Positions 8,518 through 16,374 are shown, counted from the stretch's first letter. The stretch is DNA of 51,775 bases from Candidatus Woodwardiibium gallinarum (GCA_904419545.1 CAJFRY010000006.1:90609-142383); one strand, 5' to 3'. Notes: generated from the sequence alone by a model not told the origin. Program-made: numbers and translations.

Positions 8518-9519
8518 TCACCCGTCCTTGATCAGGCAATGCAGATATTCAATGGTGCTGCTGCTCCGATGTCTGCGATTTTCGTCCGTATCCGCCTTAA
8601 ATCGGCGGTAATCGGTAGAAAACATCTCATATGCGCCGTACCGCCGCATAATTGTCTGAATTTCTTCAAGCGGTATAAGCCCCTCGTTATTATAGCTGAG
8701 GAAAATATACTGAAATCGCGCATGCCGAAGCACGTCCTCCAACACATCCGCCGCAGTACGGGACGAGCAATAAGCGCTTCGCTGCTCTCCCGCCGCGCGC
8801 AGGCCGGTCTTCCCCGAGAGCGGCGGATTGTCATACCGCGCGATTGTCTCGAGCACGTGATAGTTGGAACAGTATTGGCGCGCGTTATATGGCGGATCAA
8901 GATAGAGAATGTCCCCCTCCACACGGCGAATCAGCGCGTTGATATCCTCGTTGTACACCTCGCAGCCGTCAACGCCGTCTATAACGGGCAGCAGCTCCAG
9001 CTGAAAATCCCGTTCGGCAGATTTCTTGATATGCTTGAGGAACGCGCCATAGACAGACGCGGTGTTGGCATATTTGTCAATGGATTGGATCAGACTGGCA
9101 AGCAGATAAAAATACTGCGCGTCGTTGATTTCGCCGGCATTCCGCAGCCGCTCCAATTCGAGGCGGACGGCATCACAGCGCCTGCCGTTGCCGTCGGTAA
9201 AATAATTGCGTCCGCTGCCGCTGCCCGCGCAGTAATGGCGATAAACGAAGCCGTCCACACCGGATAACTCGTTCAGATAGAAAAAGCGCGATACGTCCAG
9301 CGGCGGCCGGTTGCCGATCAGATGGCGGTTGAGCACATAGCTGTAATACTGGAGGTCGTTGGAAATCACACGGTACCCCTTCGCCTTAAAGGTCTTGCCG
9401 ACCACACCGGTGCCGGCAAACAGGTCGGCAAAGGTACGGTCCGGCGCATCACCCGAGACAAGCTCGATTGTCCGCGTCAGGAAATCCGTTAATGTATGCT
9501 TTGAGCCGATATAGTTCAC
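8518..9519 (-). CDS. D12-class (Dam-like) DNA adenine methyltransferase, orphan
   Basis: 333 residues. The order of motifs is that of alpha-class N6-adenine methylases. MNYIGSKHTLTDFL (1-14) is at the N-terminus, then FADLFAGTGVVGKTF (motif I, S-adenosylmethionine binding). A variable target-recognition part follows, and the catalytic DPPYNARQY sits near residue 213. It should methylate adenine in a short DNA site. No restriction endonuclease, specificity subunit or MutH-type gene lies beside it, so it looks like an orphan methylase with a regulatory or defence-evasion role. The site cannot be read from the sequence. Confidence 0.87.
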   Translation of the reverse strand: MNYIGSKHTLTDFLTRTIELVSGDAPDRTFADLFAGTGVVGKTFKAKGYRVISNDLQYYSYVLNRHLIGNRPPLDVSRFFYLNELSGVDGFVYRHYCAGSGSGRNYFTDGNGRRCDAVRLELERLRNAGEINDAQYFYLLASLIQSIDKYANTASVYGAFLKHIKKSAERDFQLELLPVIDGVDGCEVYNEDINALIRRVEGDILYLDPPYNARQYCSNYHVLETIARYDNPPLSGKTGLRAAGEQRSAYCSSRTAADVLEDVLRHARFQYIFLSYNNEGLIPLEEIQTIMRRYGAYEMFSTDYRRFKADTDENRRHRSSSTIEYLHCLIKDG

Positions 9520-9543
9520 GCCCGTCCCCCTATGCTTTATCTG

Positions 9544-9572
9544 ATGCTGTCATTATATCACATTCAGCAGCA
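9544..9572 (-). promoter_or_regulatory. Possible methylase promoter with flanking inverted repeat
   Basis: A minus-strand TATAAT (9557-9552) lies inside an inverted repeat ATGCTG (9544-9549) / CAGCAT (9567-9572), 25-53 bp upstream of the start codon. No good -35 is visible, so it may need an activator or be bound by a repressor. Confidence 0.35.
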
Positions 9573-9641
9573 TAAAAAAAGAGGAATCAGCCTTTTTCTA
9601 TTGATATTATTTGATAAAAATGTCGAAACATTTTCATCCGT

Positions 9642-9770
9642 CATTTGCACAAGCAAAGGACGCTCCGGGCAAAGCCCGGAGTCATACGCCGTACAATATC
9701 TGTTTCTTGGCGGCATTTGCCGCAGATAACAAACCGTTTTGTCAAAAAATCATATTATCGAAAAAGACTT
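9642..9770 (+). repeat. Dispersed palindromic repeat, copy A
   Basis: It contains CTCCGGGC-aaa-GCCCGGAG (9663-9681), a conserved segment ending in ACAATATCTGTTTC, and the hairpin GCGGCATTTGCCGC (9710-9723). It matches copy B at 13634-13786 over most of its length, with gaps of 24 and 12 bp. Both copies stay open in the same frame, giving peptides with FAQA.DAPGKAR and PYNICFL. Confidence 0.75.
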
Positions 9771-9988
9771 TCAAAGCAGCGCGTGAAAAAGCCTGTGTTC
9801 AAGTCCAATGATGTATGGGCGGCTGCAGGGAATCGCCTGAAATGTGCAGAAGGACGGCCTTTCCGATATTCGGCTGCCTCCGTGCCTTATCCGGCCTGCT
9901 CTCCCAGCCGGTCCGGTACCCTTGCCGCACTGCGGTACCGCGCAGAAGCACTGAATTGCAGAAAATCGGATATTTTTTCAAAAACCTA

Positions 9989-10016
9989 TTGACTTTCCGG
10001 CCCGGGAATATATAAT
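9989..10016 (+). promoter_or_regulatory. Promoter of the ABC-DUF1854-darA operon
   Basis: TTGACT (9989-9994) and TATAAT (10011-10016) with a 16-bp spacer. The transcript starts near 10023, leaving a leader of about 125 nt. That leader holds a hairpin of GCGGCGG with CCGCCGC around 10060-10080. Confidence 0.75.
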
Positions 10017-10097
10017 GCCTATATACACATATCCGTGTATCTATCCGCTATCCGACAAAAAGCGGCGGGAAGTTCCGCCGCACCGAGCCAAAGAGAG

Positions 10098-10147
10098 AAA
10101 AGGAGGCGCCGCGGGATCAGAGAGGCGCCCGCGGAAACTGCATACTT
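10098..10147 (+). promoter_or_regulatory. Ribosome site separated from ATG by a hairpin
   Basis: AAAAGGAGG (10098-10106), then CCGCGGG (10109-10115) pairing with CCCGCGG (10128-10134), then 13 nt to ATG 10148. No in-frame start codon is nearer to the ribosome site, so the hairpin probably brings it close. Compare 2843-2882. Confidence 0.5.
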
Positions 10148-12409
10148 ATGGAAACACAGACGAAAGCGTTGACAAACCGTCCGCTGCCGGACGGTACGGA
10201 AGAACGGCTGCGAAGCCGTCTGGAGGACGGCGAACGCCTGCTGTTCACCGTAGTCTGCGACCTGTCGCCCACAGGCGGCTACAGCGATTCGGTGCTGGCC
10301 GTCACCGACAGACACGTGCTGTACACCGAGGAGGACGGCAGCTTTACGGCGCTGCCGTATACGGATATTGCGGAAGCGGCGGTCAAGCGCATGTACGGCA
10401 ATGCGCGGCTGACGATGCGCAAAAAAGACGGCGGGACGGTGCGCGCCGTGCGGTTCACCTACGCGGTGGCGTCGCTCTGCGATATGGCGGCGGCATTCAT
10501 CAACAACGTCGCGGGCGGCGAAACGCCGGACAGCGAGCTGCCCGCAGCGGAGGCGGCCTTCGACCGGATGAAGCTGGTCTGTCCCAAGTGCGGACGGCGG
10601 TTGATCCGTGAGGGCGCGGAATGCATCCGCTGCCAGTCGAAGGGCAAGATTGTCAGCAAGCTGTGGAAATACGTCGCGCCGGAAAAGAAACCGCTGATCA
10701 TCAGCCTGATCATGTCGGTCATCACGACTGCGATGGCGCTGCTGCCGCCGTTTATCACGAAGATGCTCGTTGACGAGATCATCCCCAATTCGGACAAGAA
10801 AATGCTGGTGACGGTGGTCGCGTTCCTTTTCGGCGCCTACTTTATCCAGCATGCTGTGGGCGCACTGCGCGGCTACATCCTGCGCATCGCGGGCGACAGG
10901 ATCGTGCTGCATCTGCGCAACGACGTCTATCTCAAGGCACAGTACCTGCCGATGAAGTTCTACGACAAGACCTCCACCGGCTCGGTCATCAACCGCATCT
11001 CGGGCGACACGGCCACCCTGCAGGCCTTCATCCTGCGCATCACGCAGGAGGTAATCGTGCAGTTCTTCATGCTGGTCGGCATCATCATCATTATGTTCGC
11101 TCTCGAATGGCGGCTGACGCTGCTGTCGCTGCTGCCGGTGCCGGCGGTGGTCATCGGCGTAAAAATCTTCGGGCGGAAGATCGCGCCGTTCTACAAGCGC
11201 ATCTGGCGGCGCTGGGCGGCGGTGACAAGCGTGCTGACCGACTCGATCCCCTGCATCCGCGTCATCAAATCCTTTGCGGGTGAAAAACGTGCAGTAAAGC
11301 GATTTGAAAAATACAACGAGGAATGGCTGAAGGTGGACGTCAGAAGCGCACGGATCACATCGGTCTATCCGTATATCGTCGGCTTCGTAGTGACCTGCGG
11401 CTCACTGCTGATCTGGAGCGTAGGCGGCGGCTGGGTCATTGACGAGCCGGGCGGCCCGCTCTCCCTCGGTCTGCTGGTTTCGTTCATCTCCTACGCTTCG
11501 ATGTTCTACCAGCCGGTCAACTTCTTTGCATATCTGTCCGACTCCTATCAGAGCGCGCTGGCAGCAGCCGAGCGCATCCTCGACATCCTCGATGCCGAGC
11601 CCGAGCAGTCGCCCGAGGACGGCGAAAAGCCCGACGTTATCCGCGGCCGCATCGAGTTCCGCAACGTCAGTTTCTCCTTCGACCGGACCAAGAAGGTGCT
11701 TTCCGACGTGAGCGTGACCATCGAGCCGGGCGATATCGTGGGCATCGTGGGCACGACAGGCAGCGGCAAATCAACGCTTATCAACCTGCTGATGAAATTC
11801 TACGACGGCTACGAAGGCGAAATTCTCGTGGACGGCATCGACCTTCGAAAATTGGATACAGGATATTTCCGTTCCAAAATCGGCTACGTGCAGCAGGAGC
11901 CGATGATGTTTTCCGATACCATCTACAACAACATCGCCTACGGCGTCCCGGGTGCGCACATCGAGCAGGTCATCAACGCCGCGGACGTCGCTAACGCGCA
12001 CGAATTCATCGCGCGGCAGCCCGACGCGTACGATTCGATGCTGGGCGAGCGCGGCGTGGGGCTTTCGGGCGGCGAGAAGCAGCGGATTTCCATCGCCCGC
12101 GCGGTGCTGATGAATCCGAGCATCCTCATCTTCGATGAGGCGACTGCAGCCGTCGACTCGGAAACCGAGAACCTGATCCAGGAGGCCATCGAACGTCTCA
12201 TCAGCGGCCGGACGACGCTGATGATTGCGCACCGCCTGTCCACGCTGCGGAAGGCGAACAAAATCATCGTCGTCGATCAGGGCCGCATCATCGAATGCGG
12301 CTCGCACGACGAGCTGATGGCGCTCGGCGGCAAGTATCACCGGCTCATCGAGATTCAGTCGATGTCCGAAAAGCTGCGCAGGAGCAAAGAGGAAGAGAGG
12401 TTTGAATAA
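10148..12409 (+). CDS. ABC exporter (fused permease-ATPase) with PH-like and zinc-ribbon N-terminus
   Basis: 753 residues. About 20-130 form a compact beta domain that looks PH-like (TDRHVLYTEEDGSFTALPY). A four-cysteine ribbon CPKCGRRLIREGAECIRCQ sits near 144-162. Six membrane segments of a type I exporter follow (about 180-460). The ATPase has Walker A GTTGSGKST (about 535-543), signature LSGGEKQR (about 639), Walker B ILIFDEAT and the H-loop IAHRLST. Half-transporter, so it should act as a dimer. It overlaps none of its neighbours, but the DUF1854 gene starts on the next base after its stop. In other bacteria DUF1854 proteins accompany such ABC exporters linked to cyanophycin metabolism. 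No cyanophycin gene is seen here, so the substrate is unknown. Confidence 0.9.
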   Translation: METQTKALTNRPLPDGTEERLRSRLEDGERLLFTVVCDLSPTGGYSDSVLAVTDRHVLYTEEDGSFTALPYTDIAEAAVKRMYGNARLTMRKKDGGTVRAVRFTYAVASLCDMAAAFINNVAGGETPDSELPAAEAAFDRMKLVCPKCGRRLIREGAECIRCQSKGKIVSKLWKYVAPEKKPLIISLIMSVITTAMALLPPFITKMLVDEIIPNSDKKMLVTVVAFLFGAYFIQHAVGALRGYILRIAGDRIVLHLRNDVYLKAQYLPMKFYDKTSTGSVINRISGDTATLQAFILRITQEVIVQFFMLVGIIIIMFALEWRLTLLSLLPVPAVVIGVKIFGRKIAPFYKRIWRRWAAVTSVLTDSIPCIRVIKSFAGEKRAVKRFEKYNEEWLKVDVRSARITSVYPYIVGFVVTCGSLLIWSVGGGWVIDEPGGPLSLGLLVSFISYASMFYQPVNFFAYLSDSYQSALAAAERILDILDAEPEQSPEDGEKPDVIRGRIEFRNVSFSFDRTKKVLSDVSVTIEPGDIVGIVGTTGSGKSTLINLLMKFYDGYEGEILVDGIDLRKLDTGYFRSKIGYVQQEPMMFSDTIYNNIAYGVPGAHIEQVINAADVANAHEFIARQPDAYDSMLGERGVGLSGGEKQRISIARAVLMNPSILIFDEATAAVDSETENLIQEAIERLISGRTTLMIAHRLSTLRKANKIIVVDQGRIIECGSHDELMALGGKYHRLIEIQSMSEKLRRSKEEERFE

Positions 12410-12898
12410 ATGGCAAGAACCTACATAGAGGGCGACGAGGCGCGCATCGAGCGCACCGACTTCTGCAAGGTCACGCTGACCTACTACGACGGGCGCGTTT
12501 TTGAAGATTTGGAGCCGCGCCGTCTGTTTCCGCTCTCCGGACTGCACAAATACATTACGCTGCTCGATCCCGAGGGACGAGAGGCGGCCATCATCCGCAG
12601 CCTCGATACGCTCATGCCTGAGTCGCGGCAGGCGGTGGAGGCGTGTCTGGAGGAATTCTACCTCATCCCGCGCATCACGGGCATCTACGATATCACCGAC
12701 AAAAAGGGGTCGCTGAGCTGGCATGTCCAGACCGACCGCGGCGAGCGGCGCTTTTCCATCCGCAACCGGCACAGCGATATCAAGGTGCTCTACGACGGCC
12801 GCGTGCTCATCCGCGATTCGGACGACAACCGATATGAGATCCCCTCGCTTGACAGGCTCGACAAGAAGAGCCGCTCCAAACTGAAAAGTGAAATCTGA
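12410..12898 (+). CDS. DUF1854 family protein
   Basis: 162 residues, soluble and beta-rich. It matches DUF1854 in length and in segments such as RRLFPLSGLHKYITLLD and the ITGIYDITDKKGSLSWHV core, with RFSIRNRHSDIK following. The first codon lies immediately after the stop of the ABC exporter gene and the ribosome site GAAGAGAGG is inside that gene, so the two are translationally linked. A partner or regulatory role for the exporter is likely from this conserved pairing. The biochemical activity is unknown. A c-di-AMP receptor gene follows 23 bp later. Confidence 0.85.
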   Translation: MARTYIEGDEARIERTDFCKVTLTYYDGRVFEDLEPRRLFPLSGLHKYITLLDPEGREAAIIRSLDTLMPESRQAVEACLEEFYLIPRITGIYDITDKKGSLSWHVQTDRGERRFSIRNRHSDIKVLYDGRVLIRDSDDNRYEIPSLDRLDKKSRSKLKSEI

Positions 12899-12921
12899 AA
12901 ATCGTGAAAGGATCAACCGAT

Positions 12922-13251
12922 ATGACAAAACTCGTTCTGGCAATCATCAACAACGACGACAGCGCCATCGCGACCTCCGCGCTCAATGCCGAAGGCTTTT
13001 TCGTGACCAGGCTGTCGACGACGGGCGGCTTTCTTACGGTCGGCAACACCACGCTGCTCATCGGCACCGAGGACGGCAAGGTCGAGCGGATCAAGGAGAT
13101 CCTATCCCGTACCTGCGCCACGCGCAGACAGCTCAATCCCTCCTCGCAGAATTACGGAAAGGGGCTCAAATCCTTTTCCCCCGCCGACGAGGTGACGGTC
13201 GGCGGCGCGACGCTGTTCGTGCTCGGCGTGGAGCAGTTCGAGAAGCTGTAA
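12922..13251 (+). CDS. darA: Cyclic-di-AMP receptor, DarA/PstA (PII-like)
   Basis: 109 residues from ATG 12922 (AAAGGA upstream), the usual length. It has the DarA/PstA pattern of a PII-like trimer: MTKLVLAIINNDD start, TRLSTTGGFLTVGNTTLLIG (about 29-48) forming ligand loops, and the C-terminal GGATLFVLGVEQFEKL strand. Family members bind c-di-AMP between subunits; what they control is poorly understood. Usually it lies near tmk and holB. Here it is the third gene of an ABC-exporter operon, which suggests, by context only, that exporter activity could be tied to c-di-AMP. Confidence 0.92.
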   Translation: MTKLVLAIINNDDSAIATSALNAEGFFVTRLSTTGGFLTVGNTTLLIGTEDGKVERIKEILSRTCATRRQLNPSSQNYGKGLKSFSPADEVTVGGATLFVLGVEQFEKL

Positions 13252-13262
13252 TCCTGTGATCC

Positions 13263-13304
13263 GATACGGCCGCCGCATAAAAAACAGAATTATGCGTCGT
13301 ATCC
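13263..13304 (+). terminator. Stem-loop after darA
   Basis: GATACG pairs with CGTATC and CGCATAA with TTATGCG around a short A-rich loop. It lacks a long T-run, so termination strength is uncertain. Confidence 0.4.
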
Positions 13305-13306
13305 CC

Positions 13307-13335
13307 TTTACAAACGAGCCGGAATCTGTTATACT
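13307..13335 (+). promoter_or_regulatory. Promoter of the hydEGF leader
   Basis: TTTACA (13307-13312), 17 bp, TATACT (13330-13335). The transcript should start near 13342. Confidence 0.75.
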
Positions 13336-13341
13336 TTAATC

Positions 13342-13481
13342 AGAATCCTGACATCAAAGCTTTGCGCTGCGTGAAAGGATGCGAATCCACGAAACGATTT
13401 ACAACGGAGACACGGGACAGCCGTGTTCCCTTTTCATGCCGCTTCGCCGCATCCTTTGTCGGGATGCGGCATTTGTTTTTT
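13342..13481 (+). ncRNA. Candidate riboswitch or attenuator leader of hydEGF
   Basis: A leader of about 140 nt ends in an intrinsic terminator: GCCGCATCC (13446-13454) pairs with GGATGCGGC (13462-13470), then a T-rich run to 13481. An earlier segment AAAGGATGCG (13374-13383) is perfectly complementary over 10 bp to CGCATCCTTT (13448-13457), the 5' arm of that terminator. The two folds exclude each other, as in a transcriptional switch. The early segment can also fold as GGAT-GCGA-ATCC, and ACACGG/CCGTGT (13410-13426) makes another hairpin. I could not match the aptamer part to a known riboswitch or T-box class. Confidence 0.55.
13446..13481 (+). terminator. Leader terminator
   Basis: A 9-bp GC-rich stem, 7-nt loop and ATTTGTTTTTT tail. 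It ends 13 nt before an excellent ribosome site and ATG at 13495. Confidence 0.8.
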
Positions 13482-13494
13482 ACGGAGGTAAGGT

Positions 13495-13788
13495 ATGAAA
13501 ATCCATCCTGCGGCCACACGCCGCACCGCAAACGGCCCGGGCGCGACGGGACGAGAGGGCGGAAAGCTACGGGCAGCCATGCACCGGAGGACCGCTTGCC
13601 CGCAGCGCCGTTCCCTTTCATACTTCTGTTTGGCATTCGCGCAAGCAAATGACGCTCCGGGCAAAGCCCGGAGAAATATGCCGTACAATATCTGTTTCCT
13701 GCAAAGCCAAATGGATTTGCAGGTTGCGGTATTTGCCGCAGGGGATAAAACGGCTTCAAACCGTTTGATCAAGAAAATGGTATTATGA
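13495..13788 (+). CDS. 97-codon frame coupled to hydE, function unknown
   Basis: The ATG at 13495 has an ideal GGAGGTAAGG ribosome site 6 nt upstream. The stop codon overlaps the hydE start as ATGA (13785-13788). hydE has no convincing ribosome site of its own, so translation of this frame probably drives hydE. The product is basic and low-complexity (rich in Arg, Ala, Pro). Its second half is encoded by dispersed repeat copy B and shares FAQA.DAPGKAR and PYNICFL with copy A's frame. It may be a leader frame created by repeat insertion and not a functional protein. Confidence 0.4.
   Translation: MKIHPAATRRTANGPGATGREGGKLRAAMHRRTACPQRRSLSYFCLAFAQANDAPGKARRNMPYNICFLQSQMDLQVAVFAAGDKTASNRLIKKMVL
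13634..13786 (+). repeat. Dispersed palindromic repeat, copy B
   Basis: Same element as copy A at 9642-9770: the CTCCGGGC-aaa-GCCCGGAG hairpin, the segment ending ACAATATCTGTTTC and a TGCGG/CCGCA hairpin. It has an extra 24-bp hairpin insert (CTGCAAA/TTTGCAG) and a 12-bp insert. Its right end abuts the hydE start codon. Confidence 0.75.
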
Positions 13789-14840
13789 ACGGCTCAATCT
13801 CTTCCCTGATCGACCGTCTGGCCGCCGCGCACCGGCTCGAGCACGGCGAATACAAAGCGCTCATTGACGGCCGGACCCCCGAAGCGGCGGAACGGCTGGC
13901 AGCCCTTGCGTCGGAAGCCCGCAAAAGAATCTACGGAAACAAAATTTACATCCGCGGTCTGATCGAAATCAGCAGCATCTGCAAAAACGACTGCCTGTAC
14001 TGCGGGCTCCGCAGAAGCAACCGAAGCTGTCAGCGCTACCGTCTTGACGCGGACAAAATCCTGTCCTGCTGCCGGGAAGGTTATGCGCTGGGCTTCCGCA
14101 CATTTGTCCTGCAGGGCGGCGAGGACGCGTATTTTACCGATGGGCGCCTCTGCGGACTCCTGCGCGCAATCAAGCGCGAGCATCCCGACTGCGCCGTAAC
14201 GCTTTCGTTTGGAGAACGCAGCCGGGAAAGCTACGAACGCCTGCGCGAAGCCGGCGCCGACCGCTATCTTCTGCGGCACGAAACCGCCGACGCGGCGCAT
14301 TATGCAAAGCTCCACCCCGCTTCAATGTCATTTGAAAACCGAATGCGCTGCCTGAACGATCTGAAGGCGCTCGGTTATCAGGTCGGCTGCGGGTTTATGG
14401 TAGGATCGCCCCGCCAGACCTCCGAAACGCTGGCTTCGGACCTGAAATTTGTGGAAGCCTTTCAGCCCGATATGTGTGGAATCGGCCCGTTCATACCGCA
14501 GTCCGAAACGCCCTTCCGTGCGGAAAAAGCAGGCTCTCTGGAGCTGACCTGCTATCTTTTGTCAATCCTGCGTCTGATCCGTCCGAACCTGTTGCTGCCG
14601 GCCACCACGGCGCTCGGATCCGTCCATCCCTTTGGCCGGGAGATGGGCATACAAGCCGGCGCAAACGTCGTTATGCCGAATCTGTCTCCGCAGGCGGTGC
14701 GAAAAAAATATGCGCTGTACGACAACAAGGTCACCGACGGGGACGAATCGGCGCAGTGCGTCGCTTCGCTCGCCGCGCGAATGGCCGCCATCGGCTACGA
14801 GGCGGTCATCGACCGGGGCGATGTCATCCGCTCCGATTAA
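13785..14840 (+). CDS. hydE: [FeFe]-hydrogenase maturase HydE (radical SAM)
   Basis: 351 residues. The radical-SAM cluster motif CX3CX2C is at Cys66, Cys70 and Cys73 (CKNDCLYC). The FVLQGGED, SFGERSRESYERL and ETADAAHYAKLHP segments are typical of HydE. With HydG and HydF it builds the two-iron subcluster of the H-cluster, and HydE processes an iron-cyanide-carbonyl-cysteine precursor. The start at 13785 overlaps the stop of the upstream 97-codon frame. hydG follows 57 bp downstream with its own GAGAAAGGA ribosome site. Confidence 0.94.
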   Translation: MNGSISSLIDRLAAAHRLEHGEYKALIDGRTPEAAERLAALASEARKRIYGNKIYIRGLIEISSICKNDCLYCGLRRSNRSCQRYRLDADKILSCCREGYALGFRTFVLQGGEDAYFTDGRLCGLLRAIKREHPDCAVTLSFGERSRESYERLREAGADRYLLRHETADAAHYAKLHPASMSFENRMRCLNDLKALGYQVGCGFMVGSPRQTSETLASDLKFVEAFQPDMCGIGPFIPQSETPFRAEKAGSLELTCYLLSILRLIRPNLLLPATTALGSVHPFGREMGIQAGANVVMPNLSPQAVRKKYALYDNKVTDGDESAQCVASLAARMAAIGYEAVIDRGDVIRSD

Positions 14841-14897
14841 ACGGCAATCCGGCAAAATCCGAGAACAAGAAATCCAACTCCGAGAAAGGAAGCAAAT

Positions 14898-16355
14898 ATG
14901 GCAATCTACAATCCCGCATCGCTAAAAGCCGAGGAATTTATTTCCGATGCCGAAATCCGTGAAACGCTGGCATACGCCGAAGCAAACAAACACAACCTCC
15001 CGCTCATCGAAGCGCTTCTCGAAAAAGCAAGGCCGAAAAAAACGGCGAATGGCCACGTCTGCGCCGGGCTGTCCCACCGGGAAGCGTCGGTGCTGCTCGC
15101 CTGCGACATACCCGAAGTGACGGAAAGAATCTTCAAAATCGCCGAAGAAATCAAGCTGGCCTTCTACGGCAACCGCATCGTCATTTTTGCACCGCTGTAC
15201 CTTTCAAATTACTGCATAAACGGCTGCGTATACTGTCCCTATCACGCGAAGAACAAGCACATACCGAGGAAAAAGCTGTCGCAGGAGGAACTGCGTGCCG
15301 AGGTCATCGCGCTCCAGGACCAGGGCCACAAGCGTCTTGCCATCGAGGCGGGCGAAGACCCCATCCATAACCCGATTGACTATATCCTCGAATGCATCCA
15401 TACCATATACAGCATTCATCACAAGAACGGCGACATCCGCCGCGTGAATGTAAACATAGCCGCCACCACCGTGGAAAACTACCGCAGGCTGAAGGAAGCG
15501 GGCATCGGCACATATATCCTGTTTCAGGAGACCTATCACAAGGAAAGCTATGAGCAGCTCCACCCCACGGGTCCGAAGCACGATTATGCGTACCATACCG
15601 AAGCGATGGACCGCGCTATGGACGGCGGCATCGACGACGTCGGACTCGGCGTCCTGTTCGGGCTGGAATATTACAAATATGATTTTGCGGGGCTGCTGAT
15701 GCATGCCGAGCATCTGGAGGCGGTCCATGGCGTCGGCCCGCATACGATCAGCGTACCGCGCATCAAGCGCGCCGACGACATCGACCCCGACGCGTTCGAC
15801 AACGGCATCGACGACGACACCTTTGCCAAGATCACCGCCTGTATCCGTCTGGCGGTGCCGTATACCGGCATCATCATCTCCACCCGCGAAAACGAGAACA
15901 TCCGTTCCAGGCTGCTCCGTCTGGGAGTTTCACAGGTTTCCGGCGGCTCGCGGACCTCCGTGGGCGGCTACGCCGGCTACAGCAGCGACGAGCGCCCGCA
16001 TGACACCGAGCAGTTCGACGTTTCCGACCAGCGGTCGCTGGACGAGGTGGTCTGCTGGCTGATGGAAAACGGCCACATCCCATCCTTCTGTACGGCCTGT
16101 TACCGCGAAGGGCGTACGGGCGACCGTTTTATGAGCCTGTGCAAATCGGGGCAGATCCTCAACTGCTGCCAACCGAATGCGCTGATGACCCTGACCGAAT
16201 ATCTGGTGGACTACGCCTCCGAAAAGACCAGAGCCGTCGGCTTTCGGATGATAGAGGAGGAACTGAAACGGATTCCCGGCGAAAAGGTGCGCCGCATAGC
16301 GGAGCAGAACATTTCAGACATCAAAAGCTCCAATCGCCGCGATTTCCGATTTTAA
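14898..16355 (+). CDS. hydG: [FeFe]-hydrogenase maturase HydG (tyrosine lyase)
   Basis: 485 residues, full length. The radical-SAM motif is at Cys106, Cys110 and Cys113 (CINGCVYC). The second, auxiliary cluster motif CX2CX22C is present near the C-terminus (FCTACYREGRTGDRF, then a terminal Cys pair). HydG splits tyrosine into p-cresol, CO and cyanide and makes the Fe(CO)2(CN) unit for the H-cluster. The tail carries the expected ALMTLTEYLVDYAS helix. It is the middle gene of hydE-hydG-hydF, 19 bp before hydF. Confidence 0.96.
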   Translation: MAIYNPASLKAEEFISDAEIRETLAYAEANKHNLPLIEALLEKARPKKTANGHVCAGLSHREASVLLACDIPEVTERIFKIAEEIKLAFYGNRIVIFAPLYLSNYCINGCVYCPYHAKNKHIPRKKLSQEELRAEVIALQDQGHKRLAIEAGEDPIHNPIDYILECIHTIYSIHHKNGDIRRVNVNIAATTVENYRRLKEAGIGTYILFQETYHKESYEQLHPTGPKHDYAYHTEAMDRAMDGGIDDVGLGVLFGLEYYKYDFAGLLMHAEHLEAVHGVGPHTISVPRIKRADDIDPDAFDNGIDDDTFAKITACIRLAVPYTGIIISTRENENIRSRLLRLGVSQVSGGSRTSVGGYAGYSSDERPHDTEQFDVSDQRSLDEVVCWLMENGHIPSFCTACYREGRTGDRFMSLCKSGQILNCCQPNALMTLTEYLVDYASEKTRAVGFRMIEEELKRIPGEKVRRIAEQNISDIKSSNRRDFRF

Positions 16356-16374
16356 CGCAAGGGAGAGAAGAAAT

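Noticed and set aside
9790-9815. tRNA-like TTCAAGTCC segment
   Set aside because: The flanks form no acceptor, D or anticodon arm, and the sequence lies just past repeat copy A.
13342-13481. T-box, SAM, TPP or c-di-GMP riboswitch in the hydE leader
   Set aside because: The conserved bases of these classes (for example AGGGTGG with ACCGCG for T-box) are not present. It is left unclassified.
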